The notes: generated by a model from the letters alone, not told the origin. A stretch of DNA of 64,000 bases from Lotus japonicus (GCF_012489685.1 NC_080043.1:58674289-58738288), one strand, 5' to 3'. Positions 10,963 through 22,244 are shown, numbered from the stretch's first letter. Numbers and translations are program-made.

Positions 10963-13900
10963 TTACTCTGGACAAAAGTCCATGTTCAGATTTTTCAGAA
11001 TAAAATTAAATCTATCCTCTGCTAAGGGCTTTGTAAAGATATCTGCCCATTGATGGTCAGTATCAACAAACTTCAGAAGAAGTACGCTCTTCTGTACATA
11101 ATCTCTAATAAAGTGATACTTTACCTCAATGTGCTTTGCCCTTGAATGCAAGATAGAATTCTTACTCAATGAGATTGCAGCAGTGTTATCACAATAGATT
11201 GGGATATTGCTCTCAAGGATCTGATAATCCTCCAGCTGATGTTTCATCCAGAGCATCTGAGTACTGCATATTGCTGCTGAGATATATTCTGCCTCTGCAG
11301 TTGATAGTGCAATGGTTGATTGCCTCTTGCTTGCCCATGAGACAAGATTGCTTCCCAGAAATTGACGATTTCCAGAAGTACTTTTTCTCTCTGTTCTATC
11401 TCCAGCATAATCAGCATCACAATAACCTGAAAGCTTATACTCTGATGTTTTCTTATACATCAAGCCAAGGTTAGTGGTGCCTTTCAGATACCTTAGGATC
11501 CTCTTAACAGCAGTTAAGTGGGTTTCCCTTGGATCTGATTGGAAACGAGCACATAAATGAACACTAAATAGTATGTCTGGCCTAGATGCAGTTAAGTATA
11601 GAAGTGAACCTATCATGCCACGATAGAGCTTTTGACATACTTTACCACTTTTATCTTCTTTCTCCAGAATGCATGTAGGATGCATTGGAGTCTTGGCCAC
11701 TGTAGATTCCAGCATATTGAACTTCTTCAGAAGTTCTTTAGTGTACTTGCTCTGATGGATATATGTTCCTTCTGGTGTTTGATCAACTTGTATTCCCAGA
11801 AAGTACTTTAATTCTCCCATCATACTCATCTCAAATTCAGCCTGCATCATCTCAGAAAATTCTTTGCATAGAGATGGATTAGCAGAACCAAATATAATAT
11901 CATCAACATAAATTTGCACAATTAAGATATCATCTTTATAAGTCTTGCAAAAAAGAGTTGTATCTACTTTACCCCTTACAAACTCATTCTCCAGAAGGAA
12001 TGGGCTGAGTCTCTCATACCATGCTCTGGGAGCTTGCTTCAGACCATAGAGTGACTTCTTCAATTTGAACACATGATCTGGCTTCTTCTCATCTTCAAAA
12101 CCTGGGGGTTGATGAACATAGACTTCCTCTGAAATATAACCATTTAGGAAGGCACTCTTCACGTCCATCTGATGTAGAACTATGTTGTGATTCACTGAAA
12201 AAGAGATCAACAGTCTGATTGCCTCCAGTCTTGCTACTGGAGCAAATGTTTCAGTGTAGTCTATTCCTTCCTGCTGGCTGTAGCCTTGAGCAACTAGCCT
12301 TGCCTTGTTTCTGACTACATCTCCTTTCTCATTCAGCTTGTTTCTGAATACCCATTTTGTTCCAATTACATGGACACTCTCAGGCTTCTTCACTAAGCTC
12401 CAAACATCGTTCTTGGAGAATTGATTCAATTCTTCTTCCATAGCCAGAATCCAATCCTTGTCCTGAAGAGCTTCATCTATGGACTCGGGTTCAATTAAGG
12501 ACACCAATCCTTTCAGACTGAGCAATGTCTCTTCAGAGGGTCTGAAGGCAGATCTGGTTCTGACTGGTTCGTCTTTGTTGCCCAGAATCAATTCCTTAGG
12601 GTGAGCTGCAGTGATTCTGCTCTTCTTCAGAGTTTGTGAGTTAGAGGGACCAGCTTCTTCCTCTGGTTCATCTTCCTCTGGCTCAGCTTCCTCTGGAGCT
12701 TTGCCTTTGTCAGAAATATTAATACTTAAATCTGCAAACTTCTCAACTAGCTTTGACTGGTCAGAGTCAAGCTTATCGTCAAATCTAACATGAATAGATT
12801 CTTCAATAGTCTTAGCATCAGTATTATAAAATCTAAAACCTTTAGATCTCTCAGAATAACCAAGTAATAGACATTTAGAAGACTTAGCATCAAATTTATG
12901 CAATCTATCCTTAGTATTGAGAACATAACAAACACAGCCAAAAGGATGAAAATAAGAAATGTTGGGTTTTATGTTCTTCCACAATTCATAGGGAGTCTTA
13001 TTCAGAATTGGTCTCACAGAGATTCTGTTCTGAATGTAACATGCTGTATTTACTGCCTCTGCCCAAAAGTGCTTAGCCATGCCAGTTTCTTGAAGCATGG
13101 TTCTAGCCATCTCCTGAAGAGTTCTGTTCTTCCTCTCAACAACACCATTTTGTTGAGGAGTTCTGGGACAAGAGAAATCATGTGCAATTCCATAGGAATC
13201 AAACAGACTCTCAAACTTGTCATTCTCAAACTCTCCACCATGGTCACTTCTGACACGCACAATCCTACAAGCCTTCTCGTTTTGCACTTGGGCAATGAAG
13301 GTAGAGAACACAGCATGAGACTCATCCTTGCGGGTTAGAAACTTTACCCATGTCCAGCGGCTATAGTCATCAACGATAACCATCCCATATCTCTTGCCAC
13401 CTATAGACTCAGTTTTCACTGGTCCAAAAAGGTCGATATGCAGAAGTTCCAACGGCCTTGAGGTTGAGACAACATTCTTTGCCTTGAAAGGGACTTTTGT
13501 GAATTTGCCTTTCTGACATGCTTCACAAAGAGCGTCTGAAGCGAACTTCAGATTGGGTAAGCCCCTGACAAGGTTTAGCTTGCTCAGCTGAGAAATCTTT
13601 CTCATACTGGCATGCCCTAACCGTCTATGCCATACCCACTGCTCTTTATTAACAGACAGAAGGCACTTCACATTCTGAGCCTCCAACTCAGATAATCTGA
13701 TCTTATAAATGTTGTTCTTCCTCTTGCTGTTAAACAGAACAGAGCCATCGATTTGACTTACAGCCCGGCAGGACTTTTGATTGAATATAACATCATAACC
13801 CTTGTCAGCTAATTGACTTATAGAGAATAAGTTATGTGTTAAGTCGTCTACCAATAACACATTATCAATGCATGGACTATTATCTACACAAATAGTACCA

Positions 13901-14067
13901 GTACCAACAATTTTACCCTTTTCATTTCCTCCAAAGCCAACTTCGCCTCCAGGCTTAAGTTTCAGCTCTTGGAACATACGCCTTTCTCCCGTCAAGTGAC
14001 GCGAGCATCCACTGTCCAGATACCATGATTGGTGTTTCAGTGGAGCTATCAAGGATATCTGCAACAT
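10963..14067 (-). CDS. pol: Copia pol polyprotein (protease, integrase, RT, RNase H), element A
   Basis: An uninterrupted 1034-residue reading frame. Domains in order: aspartic protease with DSG at about residue 18 ([13 protein letters not shown]); the HHCC-type pre-integrase region near 140-195 ([14 protein letters not shown]); integrase core with Asp near 212 (HIDLFGP), Asp near 273 (RSDHGGEF) and Glu near 309 (VVERKNRTL); reverse transcriptase with [20 protein letters not shown] and the catalytic YVDD near 719; RNase H with CDADYAGD near 882 and STAEAEY near 922. All the key residues are present, so the enzyme could be active. The frame is +1 relative to gag and overlaps its end; the first ATG (14067) lies inside the gag frame. 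The pol frame is open only from about 14118 downward, so translation would need a frameshift, or a separate start at this ATG. Confidence 0.92.
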   Translation of the reverse strand: MLQISLIAPLKHQSWYLDSGCSRHLTGERRMFQELKLKPGGEVGFGGNEKGKIVGTGTICVDNSPCIDNVLLVDDLTHNLFSISQLADKGYDVIFNQKSCRAVSQIDGSVLFNSKRKNNIYKIRLSELEAQNVKCLLSVNKEQWVWHRRLGHASMRKISQLSKLNLVRGLPNLKFASDALCEACQKGKFTKVPFKAKNVVSTSRPLELLHIDLFGPVKTESIGGKRYGMVIVDDYSRWTWVKFLTRKDESHAVFSTFIAQVQNEKACRIVRVRSDHGGEFENDKFESLFDSYGIAHDFSCPRTPQQNGVVERKNRTLQEMARTMLQETGMAKHFWAEAVNTACYIQNRISVRPILNKTPYELWKNIKPNISYFHPFGCVCYVLNTKDRLHKFDAKSSKCLLLGYSERSKGFRFYNTDAKTIEESIHVRFDDKLDSDQSKLVEKFADLSINISDKGKAPEEAEPEEDEPEEEAGPSNSQTLKKSRITAAHPKELILGNKDEPVRTRSAFRPSEETLLSLKGLVSLIEPESIDEALQDKDWILAMEEELNQFSKNDVWSLVKKPESVHVIGTKWVFRNKLNEKGDVVRNKARLVAQGYSQQEGIDYTETFAPVARLEAIRLLISFSVNHNIVLHQMDVKSAFLNGYISEEVYVHQPPGFEDEKKPDHVFKLKKSLYGLKQAPRAWYERLSPFLLENEFVRGKVDTTLFCKTYKDDILIVQIYVDDIIFGSANPSLCKEFSEMMQAEFEMSMMGELKYFLGIQVDQTPEGTYIHQSKYTKELLKKFNMLESTVAKTPMHPTCILEKEDKSGKVCQKLYRGMIGSLLYLTASRPDILFSVHLCARFQSDPRETHLTAVKRILRYLKGTTNLGLMYKKTSEYKLSGYCDADYAGDRTERKSTSGNRQFLGSNLVSWASKRQSTIALSTAEAEYISAAICSTQMLWMKHQLEDYQILESNIPIYCDNTAAISLSKNSILHSRAKHIEVKYHFIRDYVQKSVLLLKFVDTDHQWADIFTKPLAEDRFNFILKNLNMDFCPE

Positions 14068-15865
14068 AGATAATCTTGTCCTTAGGTACCCACTTTCTGG
14101 GTCCTTTCTTGTTAGTTACCCCAGAGGTTCTGATCACCTTGGGTGTCTCAACATGATATTTTAAAGGAATGTTTGCATGATATTTAGACATAGAGAAGGA
14201 TCCCTTTTTAAGAGGGTTTTTAGCAACTTTAGCAGGTAAAGGATCAGGCAATATGGTACCAGAGGGAACAAAGCATTCATACAAGGATTTAGCTTTAGAC
14301 ACAGAGGGCTCATTTCTAATTGGTTTAGAATAGCCAATGCCATGCATTCCATTTCTGCTTACGCCATAGATCATTGAAGCCATTAAGCTTCTATCCACGC
14401 TTTTAGCTAGGAATCTTTGAAAAGACTTTTCATACTTAGACTCATTTCTACAATCAGAGGCATCACAGGCAATAATTTCTTCTAACTTAGCAATCTGGTT
14501 CTTAAGCACAGAGTTAGAATTGATCAAAGCATGATTATCATTTTTCAAATTAGAAATAATTTTCTCATGTTCAGAAGGAGTCTTGGAAACAGCAGATAAG
14601 TCCTTTTTCAGCTTCTTATGCTTAGACAATAAGGAGTTATACTTATCCATGATATCAGACAATGCATGTTTCAGTTCAGAGGTAGAGAAAGAAGCGAATA
14701 CCTCATTTTCATCATCTGAGTTAGGATCTCCTTCTGATTCTGAGTCAGAGTCAACAGCTCCCTTTGACTCTGCTTCCTTGTCTTTGACAATAGCCATGAG
14801 TCCTTGGACTTCACCATCAGAGTCAACATCCTCTGACTCTGATTCATCAAATGTCACCATCAGACTCTTCTTTGTCTTGAAGTGCTTCTTTGGCTTCTTG
14901 TCCTTCTTCAACTTTGGACAGTCACTTTTGTAGTGCCCTGATTCTTTGCACTCAAAGCATGTGACCTCCTTAAGTGAGGACTTCTTCTGACCTGAGGATT
15001 CAGACTTTCCTTTTGCCTTTCCAGAGCCTTTGTATTTGCTCTGCCTGTGCTTCCAGATGCGATTGAGTCTCTTGGAGATCAGAGTCAGCTCATCTTCATC
15101 AGAATCTTCTGATGCTTCTTCAGATTCCTCTTCTTCATCTTGAAGAGCTTTTGACTTCTCAGCCTTAGCCTTTTCAGATTTAGATTTCAAAGCTATGGAC
15201 TTTTTCCTCAGATCTTGCATCTCTGAGCGCTTCAGCTCATGGCATTTCAAAATGCTGATGAGTTCTTCTAAACTCATATTCTCAACATCTCTCGTGAGCT
15301 CTATTGAAGTCACTAAAGGCATCCAACTTTCAGGAAGACACCTGATGACCCTTATGACATGATCTTTTGTTGTGTAGCTCTTATTGAGAGGTCGTATGCC
15401 AGCTACAAGCAACTGAAATCTGGAGAACATTTCTTCAATGGACTCATTTGGCTCCATGATGAAGGATTCATACTTTTGGATCAAAGACAATGCCTTTGAT
15501 TCTTTGACTTTCTTGTTTCCTTCATGAGACATCTTCAGAGATTCGAAAATGCCTTTCGCAAACTCACGATCTGTAATCTTCTGGTACTCTTCATAGGAAA
15601 TAGCACTTAGAAGAATTGCTCTTTCTTTGTGATGTTGTGAGTACAGCTTCTTTTGATCTGCAGTCATCTCTGACCTTGGGATCTTCTTGCCATCTGCATC
15701 AACTGGACGCTCGTAGCCATCCACAATAATATCCCAGAGATCTGCATCGAAACCCAGAAAGAAACTTTCCAGTCTATCTTTCCAATATTCGAACCTTTGA
15801 CCGTCGAACATAGGAGGCTTTGCATTGTAACCATCTCTTTGAGTTTCACTGGTGGTGGCAGCCAT
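13955..15865 (-). CDS. gag: Copia gag, element A
   Basis: A 636-residue uninterrupted frame. The N-terminal ~220 residues are the copia capsid-type domain ([18 protein letters not shown], then [13 protein letters not shown]). An acidic Ser-Glu-Asp segment follows, then one CCHC zinc knuckle near residues 303-316 ([14 protein letters not shown]), a basic [14 protein letters not shown] run, a second acidic segment, and a predicted coiled coil ([20 protein letters not shown], then [14 protein letters not shown]). The length is large for copia and typical of SIRE-type gag. It starts at the first ATG, 59 bases after the PBS. Its last 113 bases overlap pol in another frame. Elements C and D carry related gags without the zinc knuckle. 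Confidence 0.92.
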   Translation of the reverse strand: MAATTSETQRDGYNAKPPMFDGQRFEYWKDRLESFFLGFDADLWDIIVDGYERPVDADGKKIPRSEMTADQKKLYSQHHKERAILLSAISYEEYQKITDREFAKGIFESLKMSHEGNKKVKESKALSLIQKYESFIMEPNESIEEMFSRFQLLVAGIRPLNKSYTTKDHVIRVIRCLPESWMPLVTSIELTRDVENMSLEELISILKCHELKRSEMQDLRKKSIALKSKSEKAKAEKSKALQDEEEESEEASEDSDEDELTLISKRLNRIWKHRQSKYKGSGKAKGKSESSGQKKSSLKEVTCFECKESGHYKSDCPKLKKDKKPKKHFKTKKSLMVTFDESESEDVDSDGEVQGLMAIVKDKEAESKGAVDSDSESEGDPNSDDENEVFASFSTSELKHALSDIMDKYNSLLSKHKKLKKDLSAVSKTPSEHEKIISNLKNDNHALINSNSVLKNQIAKLEEIIACDASDCRNESKYEKSFQRFLAKSVDRSLMASMIYGVSRNGMHGIGYSKPIRNEPSVSKAKSLYECFVPSGTILPDPLPAKVAKNPLKKGSFSMSKYHANIPLKYHVETPKVIRTSGVTNKKGPRKWVPKDKIIYVADILDSSTETPIMVSGQWMLASLDGRKAYVPRAET

Positions 15866-15923
15866 TGTTTTTCACACCGGCCCAGATCACTGAACACTGT
15901 TAGGTGTGGTAATCAGAACTTGC

Positions 15924-15935
15924 GCTCTGATACCA
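15924..15935 (-). other. Primer binding site, element A
   Basis: On the minus strand this reads TGGTATCAGAGC, complementary to the 3' end of initiator tRNA-Met. It lies two bases (AT) inside the LTR, the same spacing as in elements C and D. Confidence 0.9.
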
Positions 15936-15937
15936 AT

Positions 15938-17149
15938 TGAAGGTATGAAAAACGGTAGAAAGGGGGGGGGGGGTTTGAATAACGTTTTCAAGATAAAGCT
16001 TCCACCTTAAAGATTTTGACAAATCTTTCGAGAACTTAAGTGCTAAAGATAAGAGATAGAAAAGCACACAAGGATTTTATCCTGGTTCACTTGATAAATC
16101 ACTCAAGCTACTCCAGTCCACCCGTTAAGGTGATTTCTTCCTTCTTAGAATGAAGGCAATCCACTAATCAGGTAAGAGTTACAACTGCACTTGAAACCTA
16201 CAAGTGACTAACAATTACACTGACTTAGCTCACACTAAGATTCACTCTCTTAGTCTTCTCTAGGATCCGATCAACCTTGATCTCCTAAAGGAATTAAACA
16301 AACTGTTTATCAAAGAATTGTTTACAAGAGATTTGCTTCTAAAAAGCTAATAGTAAACTCAATGAATTTCAGATGAAAGAAAGCTTAGAAGAATTTGAAT
16401 TTGTCTTGCGCGTATGTGAATGCTTCTAGCCGCTTCTTTCAGTCTTCAGCCTCTTTATATACTCCAAGGATTAGGGTTGAGCGTTGCATGGGAAATGCTA
16501 CCGTTGGAGGGCAGTTCTGGAAAATCCAGCTTCTGCTATGTCTGAGACTGTTAGGTAGGTCGTCAGGAAGGTACAGTTGCTTTTGTACTTGGATAGCGAC
16601 TTGACCTTTAAACCTAGGAGACTTCTGATCAGGAGAAAGCTTCATGTTGGAACTTGTGAAGCCGGTTGATCAGAGTCAGAGGGAAAGCCCAGATCCTCTG
16701 ACCATTGTTTCTTCTGATTCTGAACTCAGAGGGAAGTACATGGTCTTCAGAGTATCTTGCTTCTGGACATCAGAATTTCACTAATCAGCTTCTGGATCTT
16801 CAGAGTCTTCTACACCATCAGAATATCTGAGCCTTCAGTGTTTCTTGGTTATTAGACTTTCTGGATCTTCAGAACTTCTAGTGACTGAGTCCACATCAGA
16901 GTTTGTATAACTTCAGAACTTCTGAAGCTTTTCCACTGTTCATACTGAACATGGTGAATGCGAAAGCGTTGCTTGGGTCGCTCTTTATACACAGTGCTTC
17001 TGATTTGTGTGAGATTGAGTTGAGGTCAGAGCCTGTAAATAGCACACTCATAAAAACACGTTAGAGTACCACAATTGTTCATATCAAAAGGTTAACTTGT
17101 AATCATCAAAACATAGAGTTGTACTACTAGATCAAAACTTGATCTTACA
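15938..17149 (-). mobile_element. 5' LTR of element A (1212 bp)
   Basis: It begins TGAAGGTATGAAAAACG on the plus strand and ends GATCTTACA, so it has TG...CA ends. It closely matches the B LTR at 19745-20954. It contains 'cagcctctttatatactcc' (about 16445), a TATA-type promoter candidate on the plus strand of the LTR as written, and the conserved 'attttatcctggttcac' block shared by the A-D LTRs. Confidence 0.88.
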
Positions 17150-17154
17150 CACTC

Positions 17155-18640
17155 TAGAAGAGCTAGAATTCTAACCTTGTGCCAGAACCTACGAACCCAA
17201 AGCGTGGTTCATGGTAGGCTCTGATAATGGTTAAGGTAGGGGTTTAGTAAAAGATCTCCATCATGGAACGGTGCTCCTTCTCATGCCCATTTGCCAACAT
17301 CCGGAAAAACGTTTGTTAGTAGCTGAATCACTCTCTCCTCTCGTAGTGGGCCTCTTTTCTTTCCCCCGCTGGCATGAGGCAACCTCTTTCCAATATCCAA
17401 CACGGGTTCTGGAAATGCAATTTGGTTGGACTCTTATGTCGATCCGCACGACATGGAGTTGAACCATGATCGTGAGAATTTCCTATAGCTTCTTGGCCCA
17501 CGTGTCCCGAATGAACTAAATCGCCGTGTTCCTTATTTTATTGTTCCCCATCTTGCTTGTGGATGCTTACCTTGCCTGCTCAGTCAGATTAGGTTCCTGT
17601 GGGGTCAACCTCTTTCATGACCCATGGCCCTAGTGTGTAACTTGGTTAGCATTTCTAGAACAAATTTAATTAAGTAGGGTTGGTTTTTCGATAGGGAAAC
17701 AGGGGAGTCTTTGGGTTCCGAACTCCATATGGGGAAGGAGCGAAAACGTACATAGTTGTTCCAGCTGAAATACTTGGAATAATTCTACCACTTCTACTAG
17801 GAGTAGTCTTTTTAGTGCTAGCTGAACGTAAAGTAATGGTTGTTGTGCAACGTCGAAAGGGTCCTGATGTAGTGGGATCGTTTGGATTGTTACAACCTTC
17901 AAGTATTGTAGGAAGGGTGGATACTCTATCTTTTTGAGAATGTCAGGGCCAGGAGTTGAAGAAGAGCTAACCGTAGGGAGTCCTTATGCCGACAAGAAAG
18001 AGTTGGTTGGATCCAATCTATTTTTTGAAAGAAACAACTCGCACACACTCCCTTTCCTTTTCCAAGAATGACTACTTTGAATGGTCAGGAGCAATAGCCA
18101 CTCTACTTCCACCAGCTGAGATCAAAGCACGAAATAAAGTCTTTAGTCTGTATCTGAACCATAGCCATATGCTGAAACCATAAAATGACCGAGACAAGAG
18201 AACCGTAACCAATAGGAAAGAAAGCTGGCGCAAAAGACATACCAGACCGGGTCAAAAGAGAGATTGCCCTCCGGCTGTCCCTTCCTTTTAAATCTGAGGA
18301 AATAGTACACTAATTCATCCAGGAATTGCTCCTATTAGAAAGACTGCTATTCTTGGTTACGAAAGAAGGATATTTTGAGCCTGCCCTCTCCCAACATAGG
18401 TCATCGAAAGAATCTCGAATACCCACCAAAGCACGAAAGTCGGGATCTTTCAGAAAATGGATTCCTATTCGAAGGGTGCATAACCGCATGGATAAGCTCA
18501 CACTAACCCGTCAATTTTGGATCCAATTCGGTTTTTTCCTTTGGAAATATAGGGAAGGAATTGGAATGTAATAATATCGATTCATACAGATACAGAAGAG
18601 AGGTAAGAAGTAAGAAGGTTACCTTGTTAGCGATCCAATG
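17155..18640. other. Mitochondrial-like insertion (numt), composite
   Basis: A stretch unlike the neighbouring transposons. It contains the nad1 exon 1 fragment (separate entry), sequence just upstream of it, and other blocks that have the look of plant mitochondrial DNA: high base complexity, no repeats, and short coding-like runs such as 17986-18183 and 18326-18571. Only the nad1 part is identified with confidence. The nad1 homology stops abruptly at 17898, so the piece is rearranged, as plant numts often are. No intact gene is present. Confidence 0.55.
17746..17898 (+). pseudogene. nad1: Nuclear copy of mitochondrial nad1 exon 1 (5' part)
   Basis: A 51-codon match to the start of NADH dehydrogenase subunit 1. 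It keeps the ACG that is edited to AUG in plant mitochondria, followed by [29 protein letters not shown] and [18 protein letters not shown]. After 'caacct' the sequence departs from nad1 into unrelated bases and the frame ends. Three positions have Val where plant nad1 has Ala (residues 4 and 21) or a changed pair (32-33); the Ala-to-Val changes are C-to-T, as expected from deamination in a methylated nuclear copy. There is no ATG and no splice partner, so it is a non-functional fragment. Confidence 0.85.
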
Positions 18641-19458
18641 CTACAGAAATCATGACGATCGGGCAAGAGACGAAGATATTCTCTCCTCCTCTCTCTCTCT
18701 CTGACCGCGGGTTGTTAGGTGAGAATGAGTGGGATTTTTGTGTTTTTCCCCTTTTATAGGGGAGGGAAAATGAGGAAAAAGAAAGTTTTATCGGGTCCCG
18801 TTGTTTTGGTACTTTCATTTTTGGATTATAAGTGAGTATTTGGCGACAGAATGTCACTCAAAATGAGGTTCTTTTAATTGAAGAAAACGTTTCAAACGCA
18901 GTATGAATCAAATTATGCCGAAAAATTACTTTTTGCAGTTGCCATCGGAAGAAGAAACTTCCTTCTGGAAAAAAATCGCAAACGTCGAAAGAAATGAGGA
19001 ACCGCGGATGGAAACTTCGTTAGAAGCACCCAATAGAAAAACTGTTTATTCATGGTCTTAATTAAAGTCCCCGAGAAGATAAAGTCTAGCTTCGACGGAC
19101 TTTCGGGAAGCAAAACCTATCGTGCGTACAATCCAGAATTCCATGTCGGAACACTGGTCATGGGAAAAATACCCTGAGGTTCTTATTTTTCTAATGATTT
19201 TGAATTTCGCCTAAACAGTGTTGTAGGAGCGGAAATAGCCTTTTTCGGACACTTGCGCCCTTAGCCGGGTGTGGAGATGACTCGTGCTATCACTTAAACT
19301 GACTACAGTACTATCCTCAGTCATATCTTGAACTTTATTCTTCATTAAGCTATCCAAAACATCAAACACTTGTTCAGGTTCCCCTCACGCTTACACCGAA
19401 ACCTAGGCGTGAGTTGGAAATTCTTTATTTACTCTAGGTCTAAAACCTGGGTCTTACA
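18641..19458 (-). mobile_element. Chromovirus LTR fragment, inverted (5' part)
   Basis: On the minus strand it starts TGTAAGACCCAGGTTTTAGA at 19458, like the F LTR start, and continues through sequence homologous (inverted) to bases 60-350 of this window (the 'gtgcgtacaatccagaattcc' region). It includes a CT repeat (18687-18703) and is cut off near 18640. Its terminus is inserted in the LINE zf-RVT region; the other end of the insertion is lost, so no target duplication can be checked. Confidence 0.7.
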
Positions 19459-19739
19459 AATGACATGCCATTTTCTACGATTGGCGCGGGTTGTATTCGA
19501 TCAAGTAGAATTCTCCATGTGAAAGCTAGAGCACTGGAGGGTGCTGGTACACACCTGAAGTGTTTGAAAGTCTCATGTCCAGGATCTGAAATGTTGGTCA
19601 TCAAGCACCCATACGCAGAATTGACAGTGTAATACCCCTCGGCGTTTGCTATCCACACCCATCGATCAGGAGTATCATGGAGAGGCGTGAAAGGGTGAAT
19701 GAAGGAAAGCAGGTGAGCCAAAATACAAGATTCAGTGTC
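19459..19739 (-). pseudogene. LINE zf-RVT (C-terminal) fragment
   Basis: The minus strand encodes DTPDRWVWIANAEGYYTVNSAY and SALAFTWRILLDRI, the zinc-binding reverse-transcriptase C-terminal domain (zf-RVT) of plant L1-type LINEs. It ends where the chromovirus LTR starts. Its upstream continuation is at 47308 onward, on the other side of element B, as the shared target duplication cctca shows. Confidence 0.8.
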
Positions 19740-19744
19740 CCTCA

Positions 19745-20954
19745 TGAAGGTATGAAAAACGATAGAAAGGGGGGGGGTTTGAATAGCGTTTTCAATCTAA
19801 AACCTTTCTCCCTTGAGATTTTAACAAATCTCTTCAAACACCAAAGATAAAAGTGCTAAGATAAGAGTTGAGGAAAGCACACAATGATTTTATCCTGGTT
19901 CACTTGATAAATCCCTCAAGCTAATCCAGTCCACCCGTTAAGGTGATTTCTTCCTTCTTAGAATGAAGGCAATCCACTAATCAGAGTTTGTTACAACTGC
20001 ACTTGCAACCTGCAAAGTGACTAACAATACACTGACTTAGCTATCACTAAGATTCACTCTCTTAGTCTTCTCAAGGATCCGACCAACCTTAGTCTCCTTA
20101 AGGAAAAACAAACAACTGTTTGAAGGTTTAGGTTTACAAAGAAATGCTTCTCATAAAGCTAATAGTAAACACAATAAGTACAATGTGAAGAAGGATTGCT
20201 TAAGAGAATATTTGAATTTCGCGTGAACTTCGACAAAGTTTCTTCAGGCGGCATCTTTCATCTTCAGCCTCTTTATATACTCCAAGGAATAAGGTTTGGA
20301 AGTTTGCATGGAATGCTACCGTTGGAGGGAAGATCTGGGTTTTCCAGGTTCTGCTGTGGCTGAATAAGTTAGGTAAGGTCGTCAGGAATGATACAATTGT
20401 TTTTGTACTTTGGATAGTGACATGACCTTTATCCTAGTTGACTTCTGATCAGAGCGACGCTTCATATTGGAACTTGAGAAGCTTGGTGATCAGAGTCAGA
20501 AGGAAGCTAGGATCCTCTAACCTTTGTACCTTCTGCTTCTGGACTCAGAGGAGAAGTACTTGGTCTTCAGAGCCAGCTTACTCTTGGACTTCAGAATCTT
20601 CACTACTCAGCTTCTGAACCTTCAGAGCTTCTGGACCTTCAGAGCTTCTGATCCTTCAGAGCTTGTGATCCTTCAGAGCTTCTAGTGAACTGAATCCATA
20701 TCAGACTTTACTATCTTCAGATCTTCTGAAGCTTAATCTACTGTTCAGATTGAACATAGTAAGTGCGAAAGAGTTGCGAAGGTTACTCTTTGAGCATAGT
20801 GCTTCTGAATTATGTGAAATAAGACCAGAGTCATAGCATGTCATTAGAACACTCAGAAAACAACGTCAGAGTACCATAATTGTTCATACACAATAGTTAA
20901 CTTGTAATCATCAAAACGTAGAGTTGTACTACTAGATCAAAACTTGATCTTACA
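19745..20954 (-). mobile_element. 3' LTR of element B (1210 bp)
   Basis: Same family as the A LTR (1212 bp), with TG...CA ends. It is followed at 20955 by 'atctccccatttttgatgatgac', which on the minus strand is the polypurine tract (AAAAATGGGGAGAT) next to TGTAAGATC. Confidence 0.88.
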
Positions 20955-21702
20955 ATCTCCCCATTTTTGATGATGACAAAACCAAGTATTTTGATGAACA
21001 ATTCTTAAACAATAAACTGAATTCACTCAGAGTTTAGAGAATAGAGATAAACTTATCCTGAGGTGAATGGTTTATGTTGCTCATTCTGAATCCAAGTCAC
21101 AGCTTGATTCTGAGGTTAGCTCCCCCTGAATCTAAGACTTAATGAAAACATTAGTAATATCTAGATTCTGAGCTAAATAATAAAAGAGTTCAGAGTGAGA
21201 ATTTATGACATAGATAATAAGTGAATATCAGAGCGCATAAATATTCAGAGTCAAGAGCAAGGTAAAAGTATCAGGGTCAACCGATTTAGCATATGATCAC
21301 TTCAGAAGAAGTGAAAATGTATTCCTTGCAAATGCCCATGGACAGATCTATGGTCATAAAGAGTGGAACTCTTAAATTCTCCAAAAGAAAAAGAAATCAC
21401 ACTAACACAGCTTACACATCAAAACCTGGTTGTATACTCCCCATTTTTGTCATAAGCAAAAAGCATGGGGTGTGAAAAACTTAGCTTGAAGTACAAGGTA
21501 CTCCCCCTTAGAGAAGGTCTAAGTTTAAAAAGATGGAGAAAAAAAAATTAAAGAAAACGTATTTAATTAATGCATATGCAGAAGATTAAAGGAAAGAGTG
21601 GAACGTTTACTATCGGCCAAGGAGTTAAGGTAAGCATCTGTTACCAATAAACAATCCTCGAGAAACTGCTACAACATTAACTTCTGGAGACTGAACTGAG
21701 AT
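20955..21702 (-). other. Element B 3' internal region
   Basis: Non-coding on the minus strand. It contains the polypurine tract at 20955-20970 and the internal 'aagcaaaaagcatggggtg' and 'actccccctta' blocks, which also occur (diverged) in the 3' parts of C and D. The blocks identify it as the tail of a SIRE-type element. Short plus-strand ORFs here have no support. Confidence 0.6.
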
Positions 21703-21710
21703 TATAAATA
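21703..21710 (+). promoter_or_regulatory. TATA box for the antisense ORF in element B
   Basis: TATAAATA lies 56 bases before the ATG at 21766, followed by an AC-rich leader and a strong start context (gcaATGGCA). This spacing is that of a normal plant core promoter. Functionality is inferred. Confidence 0.45.
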
Positions 21711-21765
21711 GCGGTTAAAGCAAAACAATCTTCAAATCTCGTTTTCACTTGAATTCAATATTGCA

Positions 21766-22161
21766 ATGGCATCCTTCATAGCATGCATCGAAGAATTGAG
21801 AAAGAAGGCCTTTGATGAAGATATTTTCATCTACGTGCGGCATCCAGAGGAGCCGAGTGTATATAGTCTGAAAAACCAGCTACTAGGCATGGGCCTAAGT
21901 CCAGAAATGGACAGCATCCTCAGAGGCTTCCTTGCGTTTGTAGAGGAGCTTCAAGATCTCTTCCAGCGGGAGCTGGATAATTTTGCCAAAATACAAGTGG
22001 CGGAGACTGCACTTGAGATAATGGAGGAGGGTCCTGAGAGGCAGGAAATGCGCCAGAGCTTGATTCAACTAGAGTATAGGCAGCATCGTCTGGAGCTTGA
22101 GAAAGCAGCGATGCGTAGGCAGTGTAGATCATGCACATTGCGAACCCTTAACGATGGCTAG
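21766..22161 (+). CDS. Uncharacterised 131-residue protein, antisense within element B
   Basis: The ORF runs opposite to the retrotransposon and starts MASFIACIEELRKKAFDEDI. I do not recognise the family. It is charged and mostly helical in character (EELRKKAFDED, then LRGFLAFVEELQDLFQRELD, then LIQLEYRQHRLELEKAAMRR), with two likely coiled-coil or helical-bundle segments and a Cys-x2-Cys near the end. It has a TATA box 56 bases upstream and a good start context, so it looks like a transcription unit carried by the element rather than a chance ORF. Its last few codons lie at the deletion junction with LTR sequence (LTR homology starts about 22165), so the original C-terminus may be lost. It could be a captured host gene or an extra ORF typical of this element group. 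Confidence 0.5.
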   Translation: MASFIACIEELRKKAFDEDIFIYVRHPEEPSVYSLKNQLLGMGLSPEMDSILRGFLAFVEELQDLFQRELDNFAKIQVAETALEIMEEGPERQEMRQSLIQLEYRQHRLELEKAAMRRQCRSCTLRTLNDG

Positions 22162-22164
22162 CAG

Positions 22165-22244
22165 AGTCAAAAGGAAGCTTGGATCCTCTGACCTTTGTAC
22201 CTTCTGCTTCTAGACTCAGAGGAGAAGGTCTTCAGAGCGAGCTT
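22165..22244 (-). mobile_element. Element B 5' LTR fragment, left of element E
   Basis: 'cagagtcaaaaggaagcttggatcc...cttcagagcgagctt' matches the middle of the A/B LTR (compare 20495-20580). It continues after element E at 46944 ('agcttactcttggacttcag'), with agctt duplicated at 22240-22244 and 46944-46948. Confidence 0.85.

Larger units (their letters stand above)
8859..17149 (-). mobile_element. Copia element A, SIRE-type, autonomous-looking, 3' end in gap
   Basis: On the minus strand the order is LTR (17149-15938), initiator-Met PBS (15935-15924), gag, pol with protease-integrase-RT-RNase H, and a third ORF. This is the Ty1/copia order, and the extra ORF after pol is the mark of the SIRE/Maximus group. 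Gag and pol are both uninterrupted, which suggests recent insertion. The 3' LTR is hidden in the gap, so LTR divergence cannot be used to date it. The base pairs after the LTR (cactc, 17150-17154) are one side of an expected target duplication; the other side is not visible. Confidence 0.85.

Noticed and set aside
17746..17898. nad1 as a functional gene
   Set aside because: Only 51 codons, an ACG start that needs mitochondrial editing, and an abrupt loss of homology.
18687..18703. CT-repeat near the numt as a regulatory GAGA element
   Set aside because: It is a short microsatellite within a truncated LTR, with no associated gene.
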